Translations under genes and position numbers: made by a program
Shown: in pieces, positions 1 through 9,270 of the stretch
How positions within the stretch are numbered: the first letter of the stretch is position 1
Layout of the letters: every line of letters starts with the position of its first letter
Notes under the pieces: generated by a model
Told to the model about the DNA's origin: nothing
Seen by the model: the letters and a program-made list of their open reading frames with translations, nothing else
The model's database searches: none
Source: Candidatus Babelota bacterium
GTDB lineage: Bacteria > Babelota > Babeliae > Babelales > UASB340
NCBI GenBank assembly: GCA_014730005.1
Contig: WJIY01000013.1
Coordinates: 1 to 53,025, forward strand
DNA: 53,025 nt
Reading direction: 5' to 3'

Positions 1-1
1 A

Positions 2-568
2 ACTAATAATGCAACACAACAGTCAGCTGATAATAATAATTTAACACCATCAACAGAAAAAACTGCTAATGATAATGATGTTAGCCAAAATTCAATGGAT
101 GATGAAAATAACGACAATGCAAATGCTACATCATCAGTAACAGCAGGATCTTGTAGATTTGGGGAGATCATGAATGCTGGATCGACTCATGTTAGGGATG
201 TAGCTACTAATGTTAGAAATTGGGCTGTTAATAGAGGGGCTAATCAATGGCTTAGAGATGGTGCCTGTGTAGCTACAATAGGTGTGAATGTATTTAGGAA
301 TTCTTTGGTTCCAACAACACCAATAATATTAATAACGGCAAATATAATATTACCAATAGCAGAAAGTACTGTTATTGGTTATTATTTGTTTCAAAGCGGT
401 CAATGGGTTTACAGAAGAATATCAAGGCCTATGAGCATATCAGCATTTACTTCAAGTTTCAACGATAACAACAATACTAATGCTAATTTTACTGTTATAT
501 CTAATAATGAAGAAAATAATAGTCAATCTAGTGTTAATGATCAATCATCTCGTTGTGTTATATTATAA
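2..568 (+). CDS. Asn/Thr-rich membrane protein, 5' end outside window
   Basis: The reading frame is open from the left edge, so the start codon lies outside the window; the first internal ATG (95) is probably not the true start. The visible 188 residues are low-complexity at both ends, rich in Asn, Thr, Ser and Asp. A central region from about nt 290 to 420 is hydrophobic (TPIILITANIILPIAE followed by TVIGYYLF) and could form one or two membrane segments. I recognise no family. N/T/S-rich flanks around a membrane hairpin are compatible with a surface or host-exposed protein, but that is inference. A strong terminator follows 26 bases after the stop. Confidence 0.6.
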   Translation, partial: TNNATQQSADNNNLTPSTEKTANDNDVSQNSMDDENNDNANATSSVTAGSCRFGEIMNAGSTHVRDVATNVRNWAVNRGANQWLRDGACVATIGVNVFRNSLVPTTPIILITANIILPIAESTVIGYYLFQSGQWVYRRISRPMSISAFTSSFNDNNNTNANFTVISNNEENNSQSSVNDQSSRCVIL

Positions 569-594
569 TACTATAAGTTATTTTATTAAATTTC

Positions 595-629
595 AGAACC
601 GGCTCTAAAAAAGAGCCGGTTCTTTTTTA
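595..629 (+). terminator. Rho-independent terminator
   Basis: A perfect 12-bp stem (AGAACCGGCTCT at 595-606 with its complement at 612-623) and a 5-base A loop are followed by a T run. It ends the transcript of the partial gene at 2-568. Confidence 0.9.
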
Positions 630-919
630 TTGTGTATTCAACGTGAACTAAAGCAAATAATGCTAAAATTTATATTTGTTTCACTAAAATATCAATTCTG
701 GAGAAATAAAGAATTATCTCTTTTATTATTTTTTTCTTAGTTTTTCATTAATTTTTTCCATCGCTTTTCAGCCCCTTTAGTAATTAAAAATATTTTATTT
801 TTTTTGTTATTATTTGCATTAAATAGATTAAGTTTTGATTGTATTATGATAATAGATTTTTTAGTAATATGTATATTATGATTTATAATTTATAAATATA
901 GATAGGAGAATTGATATTT
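630..919. other. AT-rich intergenic region, no gene seen
   Basis: This stretch lies between the terminator and the next plus-strand gene. It is almost pure A/T with T runs. A minus-strand frame over about 730-880 is open for some 45 codons but has no start codon and biased K/N/I content, so I do not call it. The only clear signal is AGGAG at 904-908 for the downstream gene. Confidence 0.5.
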
Positions 920-1633
920 ATGAAGTCGATCTTAGTAGTCTTATTTAAAATTTTTATTTTATTTAATACCAATTTTTTGATTCAATGTAAACAAATAGTT
1001 TTTCAAGGAGAATCGAGCGTTATTCAAACAAGTTATCAATTGCAGTCGGAAAAAATTATTTTTACAAAAAAGTATCAAAATATTAATGGCAGAATAACTC
1101 AGAGTTGGTTTATTGGGAATCAAGAAGTTGCTAAAGATGAATATTTTGAAAAATTAAGTCAGGCTGAAAAGGAAGAACAAGAAATAATAAAAGAAGAGGA
1201 AAATAAAAGGAAAGCAGAACAAGCAAGGCTTAAGAGAGAAAAAAAGGAATTAAAGAAAAAAGAGGAAGAATCTTTTTATAAAAGGATCAAATTAAATGGA
1301 TTAAAAAAAATGATTAATTTAGAAGTTGCTAAAATAGAAAATAAGTTAAAAAAATTAGATGAATATTCTTTAGATGAATATTTTGTTTTTGAAGAGCAAA
1401 CCTTTGATTCATTTGATAGTTTACAAGATATTAGAATTGGATTATTAAATAAAGCAAAAAGTTTAGTTTTATCAGATATTGAGGTATTAGATTTTGAGGA
1501 TTTAAAAGGGGTTTTAAAAAAACTTGAGGTTTTTCCTAAAAAGATAGAGATTTTTTTTAGAAAATCTGTAAAAAATGCAATTGATAAATGTGAAGATACA
1601 AAAAGGTTAAAAGATTTATTGGCTTTGATTTAA
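920..1633 (+). CDS. secreted coiled-coil protein, unknown function
   Basis: I do not recognise a family. The ATG at 920 is preferred: AGGAG at 904-908 lies 11 bases upstream, whereas the in-frame TTG at 911 is only 2 bases from it. The N-terminus (MKSILVVLFKIFILFNTNFL) is a typical signal peptide or anchor. About 45 residues with beta character follow, then a strongly charged Lys/Glu helix (roughly residues 75-130, EEENKRKAEQ-type) that should be coiled coil, then an all-helical C-terminal part. The stop is 10 bases before the start of the M3 peptidase gene, so the two are probably co-transcribed. A periplasmic or surface structural role is inference. Confidence 0.65.
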   Translation: MKSILVVLFKIFILFNTNFLIQCKQIVFQGESSVIQTSYQLQSEKIIFTKKYQNINGRITQSWFIGNQEVAKDEYFEKLSQAEKEEQEIIKEEENKRKAEQARLKREKKELKKKEEESFYKRIKLNGLKKMINLEVAKIENKLKKLDEYSLDEYFVFEEQTFDSFDSLQDIRIGLLNKAKSLVLSDIEVLDFEDLKGVLKKLEVFPKKIEIFFRKSVKNAIDKCEDTKRLKDLLALI

Positions 1634-1643
1634 AAAGGATGGG

Positions 1644-3761
1644 GTGTTGAAAAAAACAGCAATTATTTTTACATTATGCTTTTTAAGTGGGTGTAGAATT
1701 TTTTATACAAAAGATGTGGAAGTGATTAATATGCAAGATTATAAACAAATAGTTAATGGTAATTTCGATAATTTATATGATGTAATAAAAATTTTTCCCA
1801 AAAGTTCACAAGATGTTAAAAAAAGAACTCAGCTAGCCATTGATATGGTTAAAGGTCAATTAAATGAAATTTTTGCAATAAAACCGGAAAGTAGAACTTT
1901 TAAAAATACTGCATTAGCTTTTGATGAATTAGAAGAAAAGTTTGGTATCATTTCAAATGGAATTGAGATTCTTGAAATGGTAAGTCCGAAAAAAGACATT
2001 CGTGATGCTTGTCATGATTCGGCAATTCAATTGAGAGCATTTGCAATTGATGCATTTATGAATAGAAAAATTTATCAAGCATTTAAAGAATATATTGCCG
2101 GTGAAAATATTAAAAAAGAAAAATTAAATCCTGTAGAAAAATATTTTTTAAGTGAAACGATGAATGATTTTAAACGGCAGGGTTTTGATTTGCCGGAGGA
2201 AGATTTTGAAAAGGTAAAAGAAATCAAAAAAGAAATTTCTAGATTAGGATTGGAATTTGATAAGAATATGAATATTGATAAAAGCTTTATTAAGGTTGAA
2301 GAAAAGGATCTCGCAGGCTTAGAACAGGATTTTATTGAAAATTTAAAGCAAGATAGTGACGGCAGATATATATTAACCTGTGATTATCCTATTTATTTTG
2401 AAGTAATGCAACATTGTTCTGTACCTCATACTAGAGAAAATTTGTATCTTGCTTTTAATAATAGAGCATATCCTGAAAATATTGCTCTATTGAATTTGAT
2501 TATTGAAAAAAGAGATAAATTAGCAAAAAAATTGGGTTATGATAGTTTTTCTCATTTGAATTTAGATAATCAAATGGTCAAATCTCCAGATAGAGCACAA
2601 AAGTTTTTGTCGGATCTTGGTAAAAAAACTATGAAAAAAGCTGATAAAGAATTTGTAAAATTTACAGAGGATTTACCAAATGGAATTCAACTTGATAAGG
2701 ATGGAAAGATAAATTCTTGGGATTTTGCTTATCTAAAAGAATGTTATAAAAAAAAGAATTTTAATATCGATGAACGTGCTATTGCACAATATTTTCCTGT
2801 ACAAAATACATTAGAAAAGATTTTTGAAATTTATCAAAAATTTTTAAATTTAAAATTTAAATTTGTGGAAAATGTTGAAGGTTTGTGGCATGAAGATGTA
2901 AAAGTTGTAGAGGTTTATGATCACGAAGATGAAAAGAGAGGATTTTTATTTTTAGATCTTTATCCACGAGATAATAAATATTCTCATGCTTGTATGGCAT
3001 CTATTGTTGAAACGATTAAAAGAAAAAAGAATGAGGGATTTAAAAAAATTCCAGCGGTGATCGTTTTAATTGCAAATTTTCCAAAAGCAACTAAAGATAA
3101 GCCTGCTTTGTTAAAACATAATGACGTTGAAACATTTTTTCATGAATTTGGTCATGCAATGCATGGATTGTTGGGTAGAACAGAATTAGCTTCTTTTTCT
3201 GGAACAAATGTAAAAAGAGATTTTGTTGAAATGCCATCACAAATGTTTGAAGAATGGTTGTGGGATAGAAATATATTACGTTTTATTAGTTCACATTATA
3301 AAACAGATCAAAATTTACCGGATGATGTTATTGATAGAAAGATTGAATTGAAAAAATTTGATTCAGGTTTTTTTGTTACACGGCAAGTTTGGTTGTCTTT
3401 TATTGCTTTAGATTGTTTTTTAAGTGGTGCATACAAGGATACTGATAAATTAATAAAAAATTTGCATCAAAAATATATAAAAAATATTCGATTTGACCCT
3501 AGAACACATTTTCAAGCGGCATTTGGTCATTTGATTGGTTATGGAGCAAGGTATTATGGATATATGTGGTCGAAGGTTTTTGCATTAGATCTGTTTGAAA
3601 AAGTAAAGAAAAAAGGACTTTTAAATTCTGAAATAGGACAGGAATTTGCAAATAAAATTTTGTCTAAAGGAGGTAGTGTTGAACCAGATAAATTATTGAG
3701 GAACTTTTTAGGACGTGCACCAAATCAGGAAGCATTTTTAAAAGAATATGGAATAGATTAG
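1644..3761 (+). CDS. M3-family oligoendopeptidase, lipoprotein (thimet oligopeptidase-like)
   Basis: This is a zinc metallopeptidase of the M3 family (thimet oligopeptidase / oligopeptidase A / Dcp), 705 residues, the usual family length. The catalytic motif HEFGHAMHG begins at about residue 500, with the two zinc His and catalytic Glu of HExxH; the downstream region around FVEMPSQMFEEW carries the usual third-ligand Glu. The N-terminus has a lipoprotein signal with lipobox LSGC (Cys about residue 17), so the enzyme should be anchored to a membrane in the periplasm rather than cytosolic like most M3 enzymes. Such enzymes cut short peptides, here perhaps to feed peptide uptake. The start is GTG 1644, or TTG 1647 which is spaced better from AGGA at 1636-1639. 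Confidence 0.9.
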   Translation: MLKKTAIIFTLCFLSGCRIFYTKDVEVINMQDYKQIVNGNFDNLYDVIKIFPKSSQDVKKRTQLAIDMVKGQLNEIFAIKPESRTFKNTALAFDELEEKFGIISNGIEILEMVSPKKDIRDACHDSAIQLRAFAIDAFMNRKIYQAFKEYIAGENIKKEKLNPVEKYFLSETMNDFKRQGFDLPEEDFEKVKEIKKEISRLGLEFDKNMNIDKSFIKVEEKDLAGLEQDFIENLKQDSDGRYILTCDYPIYFEVMQHCSVPHTRENLYLAFNNRAYPENIALLNLIIEKRDKLAKKLGYDSFSHLNLDNQMVKSPDRAQKFLSDLGKKTMKKADKEFVKFTEDLPNGIQLDKDGKINSWDFAYLKECYKKKNFNIDERAIAQYFPVQNTLEKIFEIYQKFLNLKFKFVENVEGLWHEDVKVVEVYDHEDEKRGFLFLDLYPRDNKYSHACMASIVETIKRKKNEGFKKIPAVIVLIANFPKATKDKPALLKHNDVETFFHEFGHAMHGLLGRTELASFSGTNVKRDFVEMPSQMFEEWLWDRNILRFISSHYKTDQNLPDDVIDRKIELKKFDSGFFVTRQVWLSFIALDCFLSGAYKDTDKLIKNLHQKYIKNIRFDPRTHFQAAFGHLIGYGARYYGYMWSKVFALDLFEKVKKKGLLNSEIGQEFANKILSKGGSVEPDKLLRNFLGRAPNQEAFLKEYGID

Positions 3762-3785
3762 TTAGTAATAGGAATTGAAATTAAT

Positions 3786-3820
3786 AAAAAGGCGTACATC
3801 CGATGTACGCCTTTTTATTA
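3786..3820 (+). terminator. Rho-independent terminator, probably bidirectional
   Basis: An A run, then GGCGTACAT (3791-3799), a 3-base loop, ATGTACGCC (3803-3811) and a T run. A and T tracts on both sides let it serve the peptidase gene on the plus strand and the small genes converging from the right. Confidence 0.88.
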
Positions 3821-3833
3821 TAACTTGGGTCAT

Positions 3834-3998
3834 TTATCCTTGGTCATTTTTTTCAAAATCGTTACAATCAGTGTTTATATCTTCATTTTCTTCTGTGTTA
3901 TTGCATTGACATGAATATACATTCTCTCCACAATTTTCACATGTATCGCAATCAGAAAGATTTCTTCTGATTTTATTTAACCAATCTTTAAAATTCAT
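3834..3998 (-). CDS. small Cys-rich protein (54 aa), zinc-ribbon-like
   Basis: Short minus-strand frame of 54 codons starting at ATG (3998-3996), with AGGAG eight bases upstream on the same strand. The product starts MNFKDWLNKIRRN and has a compact cysteine cluster (CDTCENCGENVYSCQC, about residues 17-32) that could bind a metal as two CxxC knuckles, followed by an acidic Asn/Asp/Glu tail. No family is recognised. It lies 44 bases downstream of a small lipoprotein gene on the same strand, so the two probably form an operon ending at the terminator at 3786-3820. The clean ribosome binding site and non-random cysteine spacing argue that it is real; size and lack of a known family keep confidence moderate. 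Confidence 0.55.
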   Translation of the reverse strand: MNFKDWLNKIRRNLSDCDTCENCGENVYSCQCNNTEENEDINTDCNDFEKNDQG

Positions 3999-4042
3999 TT
4001 TTCTTTCTCCTTTTATATTTTATGTTTTATAAAAAAATTAAT

Positions 4043-4192
4043 TTATTCTTTAACATGTTCTTCAACACATTTATTTTTGTTTGTTTTATTATTTGAGGAA
4101 TTGTATTTTTTATTTAGACAACCCGCCATTACGAGTATTAATAATATTGCAGGCATTATAAGTATTAAATGAACTTTTTTTGCTGTTATCAT
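4043..4192 (-). CDS. small lipoprotein (49 aa)
   Basis: Minus-strand frame starting at ATG (4192-4190) with GGGAG about seven bases upstream. The 49-residue product has a short basic N-terminus, a hydrophobic stretch (LILIMPAILLILVMAGC) ending in a lipobox with Cys25, and a Lys/Asn-rich tail. It should be processed to a lipid-anchored peptide of about 25 residues. The function is unknown. A candidate promoter lies upstream on the minus strand: TTGACA (complement of 4315-4320) with a weak -10 near 4291-4296. Confidence 0.6.
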   Translation of the reverse strand: MITAKKVHLILIMPAILLILVMAGCLNKKYNSSNNKTNKNKCVEEHVKE

Positions 4193-4387
4193 ATATTTTC
4201 TCCCTTTTTTTATAATAAAAAATGCAAAAAAATATGTAGTGTTTTAAAATAATATTTTTTGTTTTTTATAAAGTATTTTGCACTATTTTACCTTACCATA
4301 TTCATGAGGGTTTTTGTCAATAGAAATGGGCATTTTTGTGTATTGATATTGAAAGATATTAAAATAACATTTTAGGCATTTTGTTTT

Positions 4388-4427
4388 AAAAATAGGCCAA
4401 AATTTGATCAAATTTTGGCCTATTTTT
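4388..4427 (-). terminator. perfect 40-bp palindromic terminator after dnaK
   Basis: The 40 bases form a perfect inverted repeat (left arm starts AAAAATAGGCC, centre TGATCA) with A and T tracts at the ends. It lies 24 bases past the dnaK stop on the minus strand and could work in both directions. Confidence 0.88.
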
Positions 4428-4451
4428 GATTATTTGTTGAGTTTATTTTGT

Positions 4452-6362
4452 TTATTCTGCATTTACATCTATAGGGTCGTCATCGTTTTTGTTTTGGGTA
4501 GAATTTGGCCCTTTTTGGTGTTGATTATTTTGCTGATTTGCAGTATTAGCTTGTTGTTCTTTGTATATTATTTCTGCAATTTTATGTGAAGCTTGCATTA
4601 AATCGTCGGTTGCTTTTACAATTGCTTCACTGTCATTTGCTTTTTCTTTAAGCACTTTTTTTGCTTCTTGTATTGCATCTTCTACCTTATTAACTTCTGC
4701 AATTGGAAGTTTTTCTTTGTTTTCTTTTAATGTTTTTTCAATGCTTAAAATTAAATTATCTAAATGATTACGTTTTTCTATAATTTCTTTATTTTTTTTG
4801 TCTTCAGCTTCATGTTCTTTTGCTTTTTTGACAAGATCTTCTACTTCTTCTTTAGAAAGACCTGATGAGTTGGTAATTGTTATATGTTGTTCTTTCCCTG
4901 TTCCTTTGTCTTTGGCTGAAACATTTACAATTCCGTTGGCATCAATATCGAAGGTTACTTCAATTTGGGGAACGCCTCTTGGAGCTGCAGGAATTCCGTC
5001 TAATCTAAATTTACCTAAAGTCTTATTATCTTTTGCAAATTCACGTTCACCTTGAACTATATGAATATCAACAGCTGTTTGATTATCTTCTGCTGTTGAA
5101 AAAACCTGTGATTTTTTTGTTGGAATTGTTGTATTTCGTTCAATCAATTTTGTTGCAACTCCACCTAGTGTTTCGATTCCAAGAGATAATGGGGTTACGT
5201 CTAAAAGTAATACATCTGTAACATCTCCGGCTAAAATTCCGCCTTGAATTGCAGCCCCTATAGATACAACTTCATCTGGATTGACCGATTTATTGGCTTC
5301 TTTGCAAAAAAACTGTTTTACCATTTCTTGGACTTTTGGAATTCTGGTAGAACCACCAACTAATATTACTTCATTTATTTGTTTTGCTTGTATTCCAGCA
5401 TCAGATAGCGCTGTTTTGCAAGGAGTAAATAATTTTTCAAAAAGTTCTTGGCAAAGACTTTCAAATTTGGCTCTTGTAAGTTTTGTAACCAGGTGTTTTG
5501 GCCCTGCTGCATCTGCAGTTATATAAGGAAGGTTTATTTCTGTTTCTGTTGCGGCTGATAGTTCGATTTTAGCTTTTTCGGCAGCTTCTTTTAAACGTTG
5601 TAACGCCATTTTATCTTTGCGAAGGTCTAGATTATTGTCTTTTTTAAATTCCGCAGCTAAATATTCAATGAGTTTTTGATCAACACTGTCACCTCCCAAT
5701 AGAGTATCTCCATTGGTTGCTTTTACTTCGACAACACCATCTCCTACTTCTAATATTGAAATATCAAATGTTCCACCTCCAAAGTCGAATACTGCTATTG
5801 TTTCATTTTTCTTTTTATCAAGACCATAAGCTAAGGCAGCAGCTGTTGGCTCATTTATTATTCTTTTGACATCTAATCCTGCTATTGTTCCGGCATCTTT
5901 AGTTGCCTGTCTTTGTGCGTCATTAAAATATGCGGGAACAGTTATAACTGCCTGAGAGATTTTTTCCCCTGCATATTCTTCGGCTGCTTGTTTTAGTTTT
6001 TGTAAAACTGCTGCAGATATTTCTTGTGGAGTATAATCTTTATTATTTATTTGAATAATAGTATCTCCATTTTTTCCCGCATTTAATTTATATGGAACGC
6101 TTTGGATATCTTCTTGTAAAAGTGAAGAAAATTTGCGACCGATAAATCGTTTTGCTGAAAAAATGGTATTTTCGGCATTTGTTACGGCTTGTCTTTTTGC
6201 TGAATTACCCGTTAAACGTTGATTATCTTTTGTAAAAGCAACAATAGAAGGTGTTGTGTTACCCCCTTCTTGATTGGGTATAACTTTTGCAGAACCTCCC
6301 TCCATGAATGAAACTACGGAATTTGTTGTTCCAAGGTCAATACCGATTATTTTTTTTCCCAT
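4452..6362 (-). CDS. dnaK: chaperone DnaK (Hsp70)
   Basis: Cytosolic Hsp70 chaperone that binds exposed hydrophobic segments in an ATP-driven cycle with DnaJ and GrpE. The frame opens earlier, but the real start is ATG at 6362: the protein then begins [17 protein letters not shown], and AGGAG lies eight bases upstream. Length 636 residues is normal. The ATPase domain shows the phosphate loop [18 protein letters not shown] and VGGSTRIP; the linker [15 protein letters not shown] leads into the substrate-binding domain, and the tail is Gln/Asn-rich, ending [10 protein letters not shown] like other bacterial DnaK. grpE and dnaJ are not adjacent. No CIRCE element is visible upstream. Confidence 0.98.
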   Translation of the reverse strand: MGKKIIGIDLGTTNSVVSFMEGGSAKVIPNQEGGNTTPSIVAFTKDNQRLTGNSAKRQAVTNAENTIFSAKRFIGRKFSSLLQEDIQSVPYKLNAGKNGDTIIQINNKDYTPQEISAAVLQKLKQAAEEYAGEKISQAVITVPAYFNDAQRQATKDAGTIAGLDVKRIINEPTAAALAYGLDKKKNETIAVFDFGGGTFDISILEVGDGVVEVKATNGDTLLGGDSVDQKLIEYLAAEFKKDNNLDLRKDKMALQRLKEAAEKAKIELSAATETEINLPYITADAAGPKHLVTKLTRAKFESLCQELFEKLFTPCKTALSDAGIQAKQINEVILVGGSTRIPKVQEMVKQFFCKEANKSVNPDEVVSIGAAIQGGILAGDVTDVLLLDVTPLSLGIETLGGVATKLIERNTTIPTKKSQVFSTAEDNQTAVDIHIVQGEREFAKDNKTLGKFRLDGIPAAPRGVPQIEVTFDIDANGIVNVSAKDKGTGKEQHITITNSSGLSKEEVEDLVKKAKEHEAEDKKNKEIIEKRNHLDNLILSIEKTLKENKEKLPIAEVNKVEDAIQEAKKVLKEKANDSEAIVKATDDLMQASHKIAEIIYKEQQANTANQQNNQHQKGPNSTQNKNDDDPIDVNAE

Positions 6363-6759
6363 AATTTTTCTCCTAAACATCAATTTGTATAAGTTAAACT
6401 TTGTTTTATTCAAAAAGAATAATTCAAATTTTAAAAAGTCTTAAATAACAGTCAAAAAACTTACTGTATGTTTTTAATGGTTAATTTATATAATCTTAGT
6501 CAAATAGTGTAGATACGTCAAGTTTGAAGTTAGATTATTTAAGTAAACAACACTAAAATTTTTTACAAAGTTTTTTTTGCAAAAAATTGGCATTTTTTGC
6601 AAAAAAAACAGCTTTTTTAAATATAAAAAGGAGTTTTTGCCGTGTAAGAGTAAGTTATGTAAAAAAACAAAAACCGAAGTAATTTTTAAGACAAACATTA
6701 TTTTATATTTATTTAAAATTAATGAAAGAGCAAAATTGACGTCGGCGCACTCCGTCTTC

Positions 6760-6893
6760 AACTCCCCGCCTTTTATTTAGGGCTTGAATGTTTTTTATGT
6801 TTAGCAGGGGGCTGTTTTGGGGGTTTGTAAGATAGAATAAAAGTAATGCTTTTTGAGTTTAAATGAAAGAATTTTATATGGAGGCGGGGAGTT
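6760..6893. repeat. 12-bp GC-rich inverted repeat, long range
   Basis: AACTCCCCGCCT at 6760-6771 is exactly complementary to AGGCGGGGAGTT at 6882-6893. The similarity continues imperfectly beyond the arms (TCTTC against GAAGTC). It shares five bases with a second inverted repeat, so the two pairings exclude each other. Confidence 0.75.
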
Positions 6894-6952
6894 TTGACTT
6901 CGTTATTTAGAATGCAGTTATGAAAGAAGAGTAATACGCCTCCATATAAAAT
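6871..6952. repeat. perfect 16-bp inverted repeat, 50-base loop
   Basis: ATTTTATATGGAGGCG at 6871-6886 is perfectly complementary to 6937-6952. In RNA it would be a stable 16-bp hairpin. No T tract long enough for a classical terminator follows on either side. Confidence 0.8.
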
Positions 6953-7178
6953 AAAAATGATTATTATTATACAATGATTATTAACATACTATGAATGCAT
7001 GATTGTTAATAAACTATGAATTTGAATTTTTTAAATTAAAGTTGGAAGATTGGAATATGAATATTAATGAAGAATGAAAAAACAAAATAAACGTGAGAAA
7101 TGTATTTAGGAAATATATTAGTGTAGGAAGATGTATTATCAATATTATATGAATATGTAATAAATAGATTTACTAATG

Positions 7179-7214
7179 ATATTAGGTTCACTTTATATTA
7201 GGTTCACTTTATAT
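7179..7214. repeat. tandem duplication, 16-bp unit, 2.25 copies
   Basis: ATATTAGGTTCACTTT occurs at 7179-7194 and again at 7195-7210, followed by the first four bases of a third copy. It lies in non-coding DNA. Confidence 0.85.
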
Positions 7215-7564
7215 GATGAAAGTAAATACGAATGAACATGCTTTCCAATAAAGAGGAAGATAGAATCAAAGCTAATATAAAAGTGAGGTAATAATTTAAT
7301 GCTTGTGATTAAAAAGACAAACCAATAAACGTCGTTAAAAATTAACATATGCAAATACCATATAACGAGAATAGTAATTTTAATTATTTTGCTAACTTGT
7401 TAATTAATTTTAAAATAATATTTTTTTACAAGTATTATATAAATAAGTTTGAAAAACGAAACATTCTAAAAAGGGAAGTGCTGCGGCGGGTTTGTGATAT
7501 ATAATTTTTTAAAGGATTAAGGCGTATCAATTTTATTTTTAGGTAGTTAATTCACATTTTCGAT

Positions 7565-8944
7565 TTATAAAAATTTAAATATTATATTGAATAACATTGA
7601 TATAAAAATATATATCAATATGTATATATATGATATACGAAATGTTAATTTTATTTTCCATTTTACATATGCATTTATAGCTATTAATGTAAAACTAATG
7701 GCTTTTATAATTAAAATTCCAAATATTGCACCAAATGGTGAGATTGTATTATTTGATATTATAATTGTGTAAAAAAGTATAAACTCAAATAGTTTAAATA
7801 AAAATAGACTTCCTGATTGTTCTTCTATGATATAAAATTGTTCATATAAAATAAAAAAATAATCTGCCATTGTTAAAAATAAAAATAGTATACCTGTTGC
7901 AAATGCTTCCGGTGGGATATTTTGTAGATCTTTTAAACATGAAATTATTTTGTAATTTATCACTGTAAAAATAATAAATGGATAAAGAATTATATTTAAT
8001 TTTTTGTTAATTAAATGGAAAGCATATTGTTTTGCTTTATTAGTTTTTTCTTTAAAAAATGCTAATAAAGCATTACCCGAAAAAATTGCGGTTGCTTTTA
8101 ATATGGACCTTATTGCTTCAGCTACATGATTAATTAAATTAAAAATACCTGCATCTTTTAGACCAAAATTAGATGCAAAAAAAGGAGTTAGAAAGTTGCC
8201 TGTATAGAATTGCTTGTTTATATTTATAGAGTAGTTAAAAAGTCTGGCTTTAAGTATTCTGGGCAGTAAATTTTTGTTCTTTACTTTATTTTTTTCTGAG
8301 GGCAGCTTTTTGTAAAGTTTATATATCATAATAATCATAAAAATTATTACTATGACAGAATCTATTAGATGTGGAATAAATATTAAATTAAGTGTCATGG
8401 GAATTTTTAAAAAAATGTATGGAGTCCATATAGCTAACATATAAAGTGCTGCAAAAATTGATTCTATTATAACAAGATTTTTACTCTTAAATGCTAAATG
8501 TAAAAAACGTCTTAAAGCTATACGTATACTTTCTGCAAAGATTATAGAAGGAATAATAAATGTATAAGGTGAATAAATACTATAAAAAAAACTTTTTGTG
8601 TACAGACAAGTTGTTGTTGCTGCTGTGATTAGCATAAGTGCTATCTGTGGATATGAATACTTTTTTAAAAAAATATTTGTAAAATTTTGTTTATTTTTAG
8701 TAAAAATATTAAAAAAAGTGGGGATTGTATTTACATATCCTAAATCGGTTAAGTATATGGTCAGATAAATTATAGAAAAAATACTACCCATTAACCCATA
8801 CGAAGATTGATCTAATATTTTTAATAATAAAAATTGGTGTCCTACTTTTAGAATTTCATAAAAGATACTTCCAAAAATATTCCATTTAAATCCCGTAAAA
8901 AAACTTTTTGGTGGGATATTAATATTTTCATTTTTTAAAATCAA
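7565..8944 (-). CDS. polysaccharide flippase-like multi-spanning membrane protein
   Basis: The 459-residue product has many hydrophobic segments (about 11-12) spread over its whole length and resembles the MATE/Wzx superfamily: an N-terminal segment of the FKWNIFGSIFYEILKVGHQ type, then LGYVNTIPTFFN and further helices typical of oligosaccharide exporters. Such proteins move lipid-linked sugars across the inner membrane; substrate and pathway cannot be read, and no glycosyltransferase genes are adjacent. The start is TTG at 8944 with AGGA eight bases upstream. It is an isolated gene between two non-coding regions. The fold assignment is moderate; the precise function is inference. Confidence 0.6.
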   Translation of the reverse strand: MILKNENINIPPKSFFTGFKWNIFGSIFYEILKVGHQFLLLKILDQSSYGLMGSIFSIIYLTIYLTDLGYVNTIPTFFNIFTKNKQNFTNIFLKKYSYPQIALMLITAATTTCLYTKSFFYSIYSPYTFIIPSIIFAESIRIALRRFLHLAFKSKNLVIIESIFAALYMLAIWTPYIFLKIPMTLNLIFIPHLIDSVIVIIFMIIMIYKLYKKLPSEKNKVKNKNLLPRILKARLFNYSININKQFYTGNFLTPFFASNFGLKDAGIFNLINHVAEAIRSILKATAIFSGNALLAFFKEKTNKAKQYAFHLINKKLNIILYPFIIFTVINYKIISCLKDLQNIPPEAFATGILFLFLTMADYFFILYEQFYIIEEQSGSLFLFKLFEFILFYTIIISNNTISPFGAIFGILIIKAISFTLIAINAYVKWKIKLTFRISYIYILIYIFISMLFNIIFKFL

Positions 8945-9270
8945 TTATATTATCCTGTTATAGTGATCAAAATTTTACTAATAAACAGTATACTGTTGAT
9001 ATTTGTTTCTGACAAAAGATTTTTTGTTCTAGTAGAATAATATTCGATGAATAAAAAATCTTTAAATTTCTTGATTTTTTTACATGATTTTAATTTGGTG
9101 CTTTCTAATCGTGTTTTATAAAGAAAATTGTCAGGAAAATTTTTCTATTGTACATTCTTTCTTATATGATTACTATTTGTAAATATGAATGTTTTTCTGT
9201 TATATAAAAAAATATAAAACTATTACAATTGGATGCTAAGAAGTATTATTATATAATTAAAGGGGGGCGA
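8945..9270. other. intergenic region, possible unrecognised transcript
   Basis: No frame of useful length. An inverted repeat (AAAGATTTTTT near 9016 with its complement ending near 9063) and a G-rich run (9262-9267) are the only structures. The terminator just to the right points along the plus strand although no plus-strand gene lies here. Confidence 0.4.

Larger units (their letters stand above)
6363..7564. other. 1.2-kb gene-free region with GC-rich inverted repeats
   Basis: No convincing coding sequence is present. Two overlapping short frames on opposite strands around 6486-6780 are low-complexity, lack ribosome binding sites and look accidental. Most of the region is A/T, but 6738-6771 and 6809-6900 contain islands of G/C unusual for this window, associated with the two inverted repeats listed separately. 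A tandem 16-bp duplication lies at 7179-7214. Possible contents are a structured RNA, a long dnaK leader, or a decayed element. Confidence 0.5.

Noticed and set aside
730-880. Minus-strand frame of about 45 codons ending KGAEKRWKKLMKN
   Set aside because: No start codon follows the upstream stop and the composition is A/T-driven.
4404-5526. Several plus-strand frames across dnaK
   Set aside because: They are shadows of the dnaK gene on the other strand.
6363-6430. CIRCE or HrcA operator upstream of dnaK
   Set aside because: No TTAGCACTC-type inverted repeat is present.
6486-6780. Two overlapping open frames on opposite strands (91 and 67 codons) upstream of dnaK
   Set aside because: Low-complexity F/K/N/L content, no ribosome binding sites, and they mirror the same A/T tracts; no protein-like conservation pattern.
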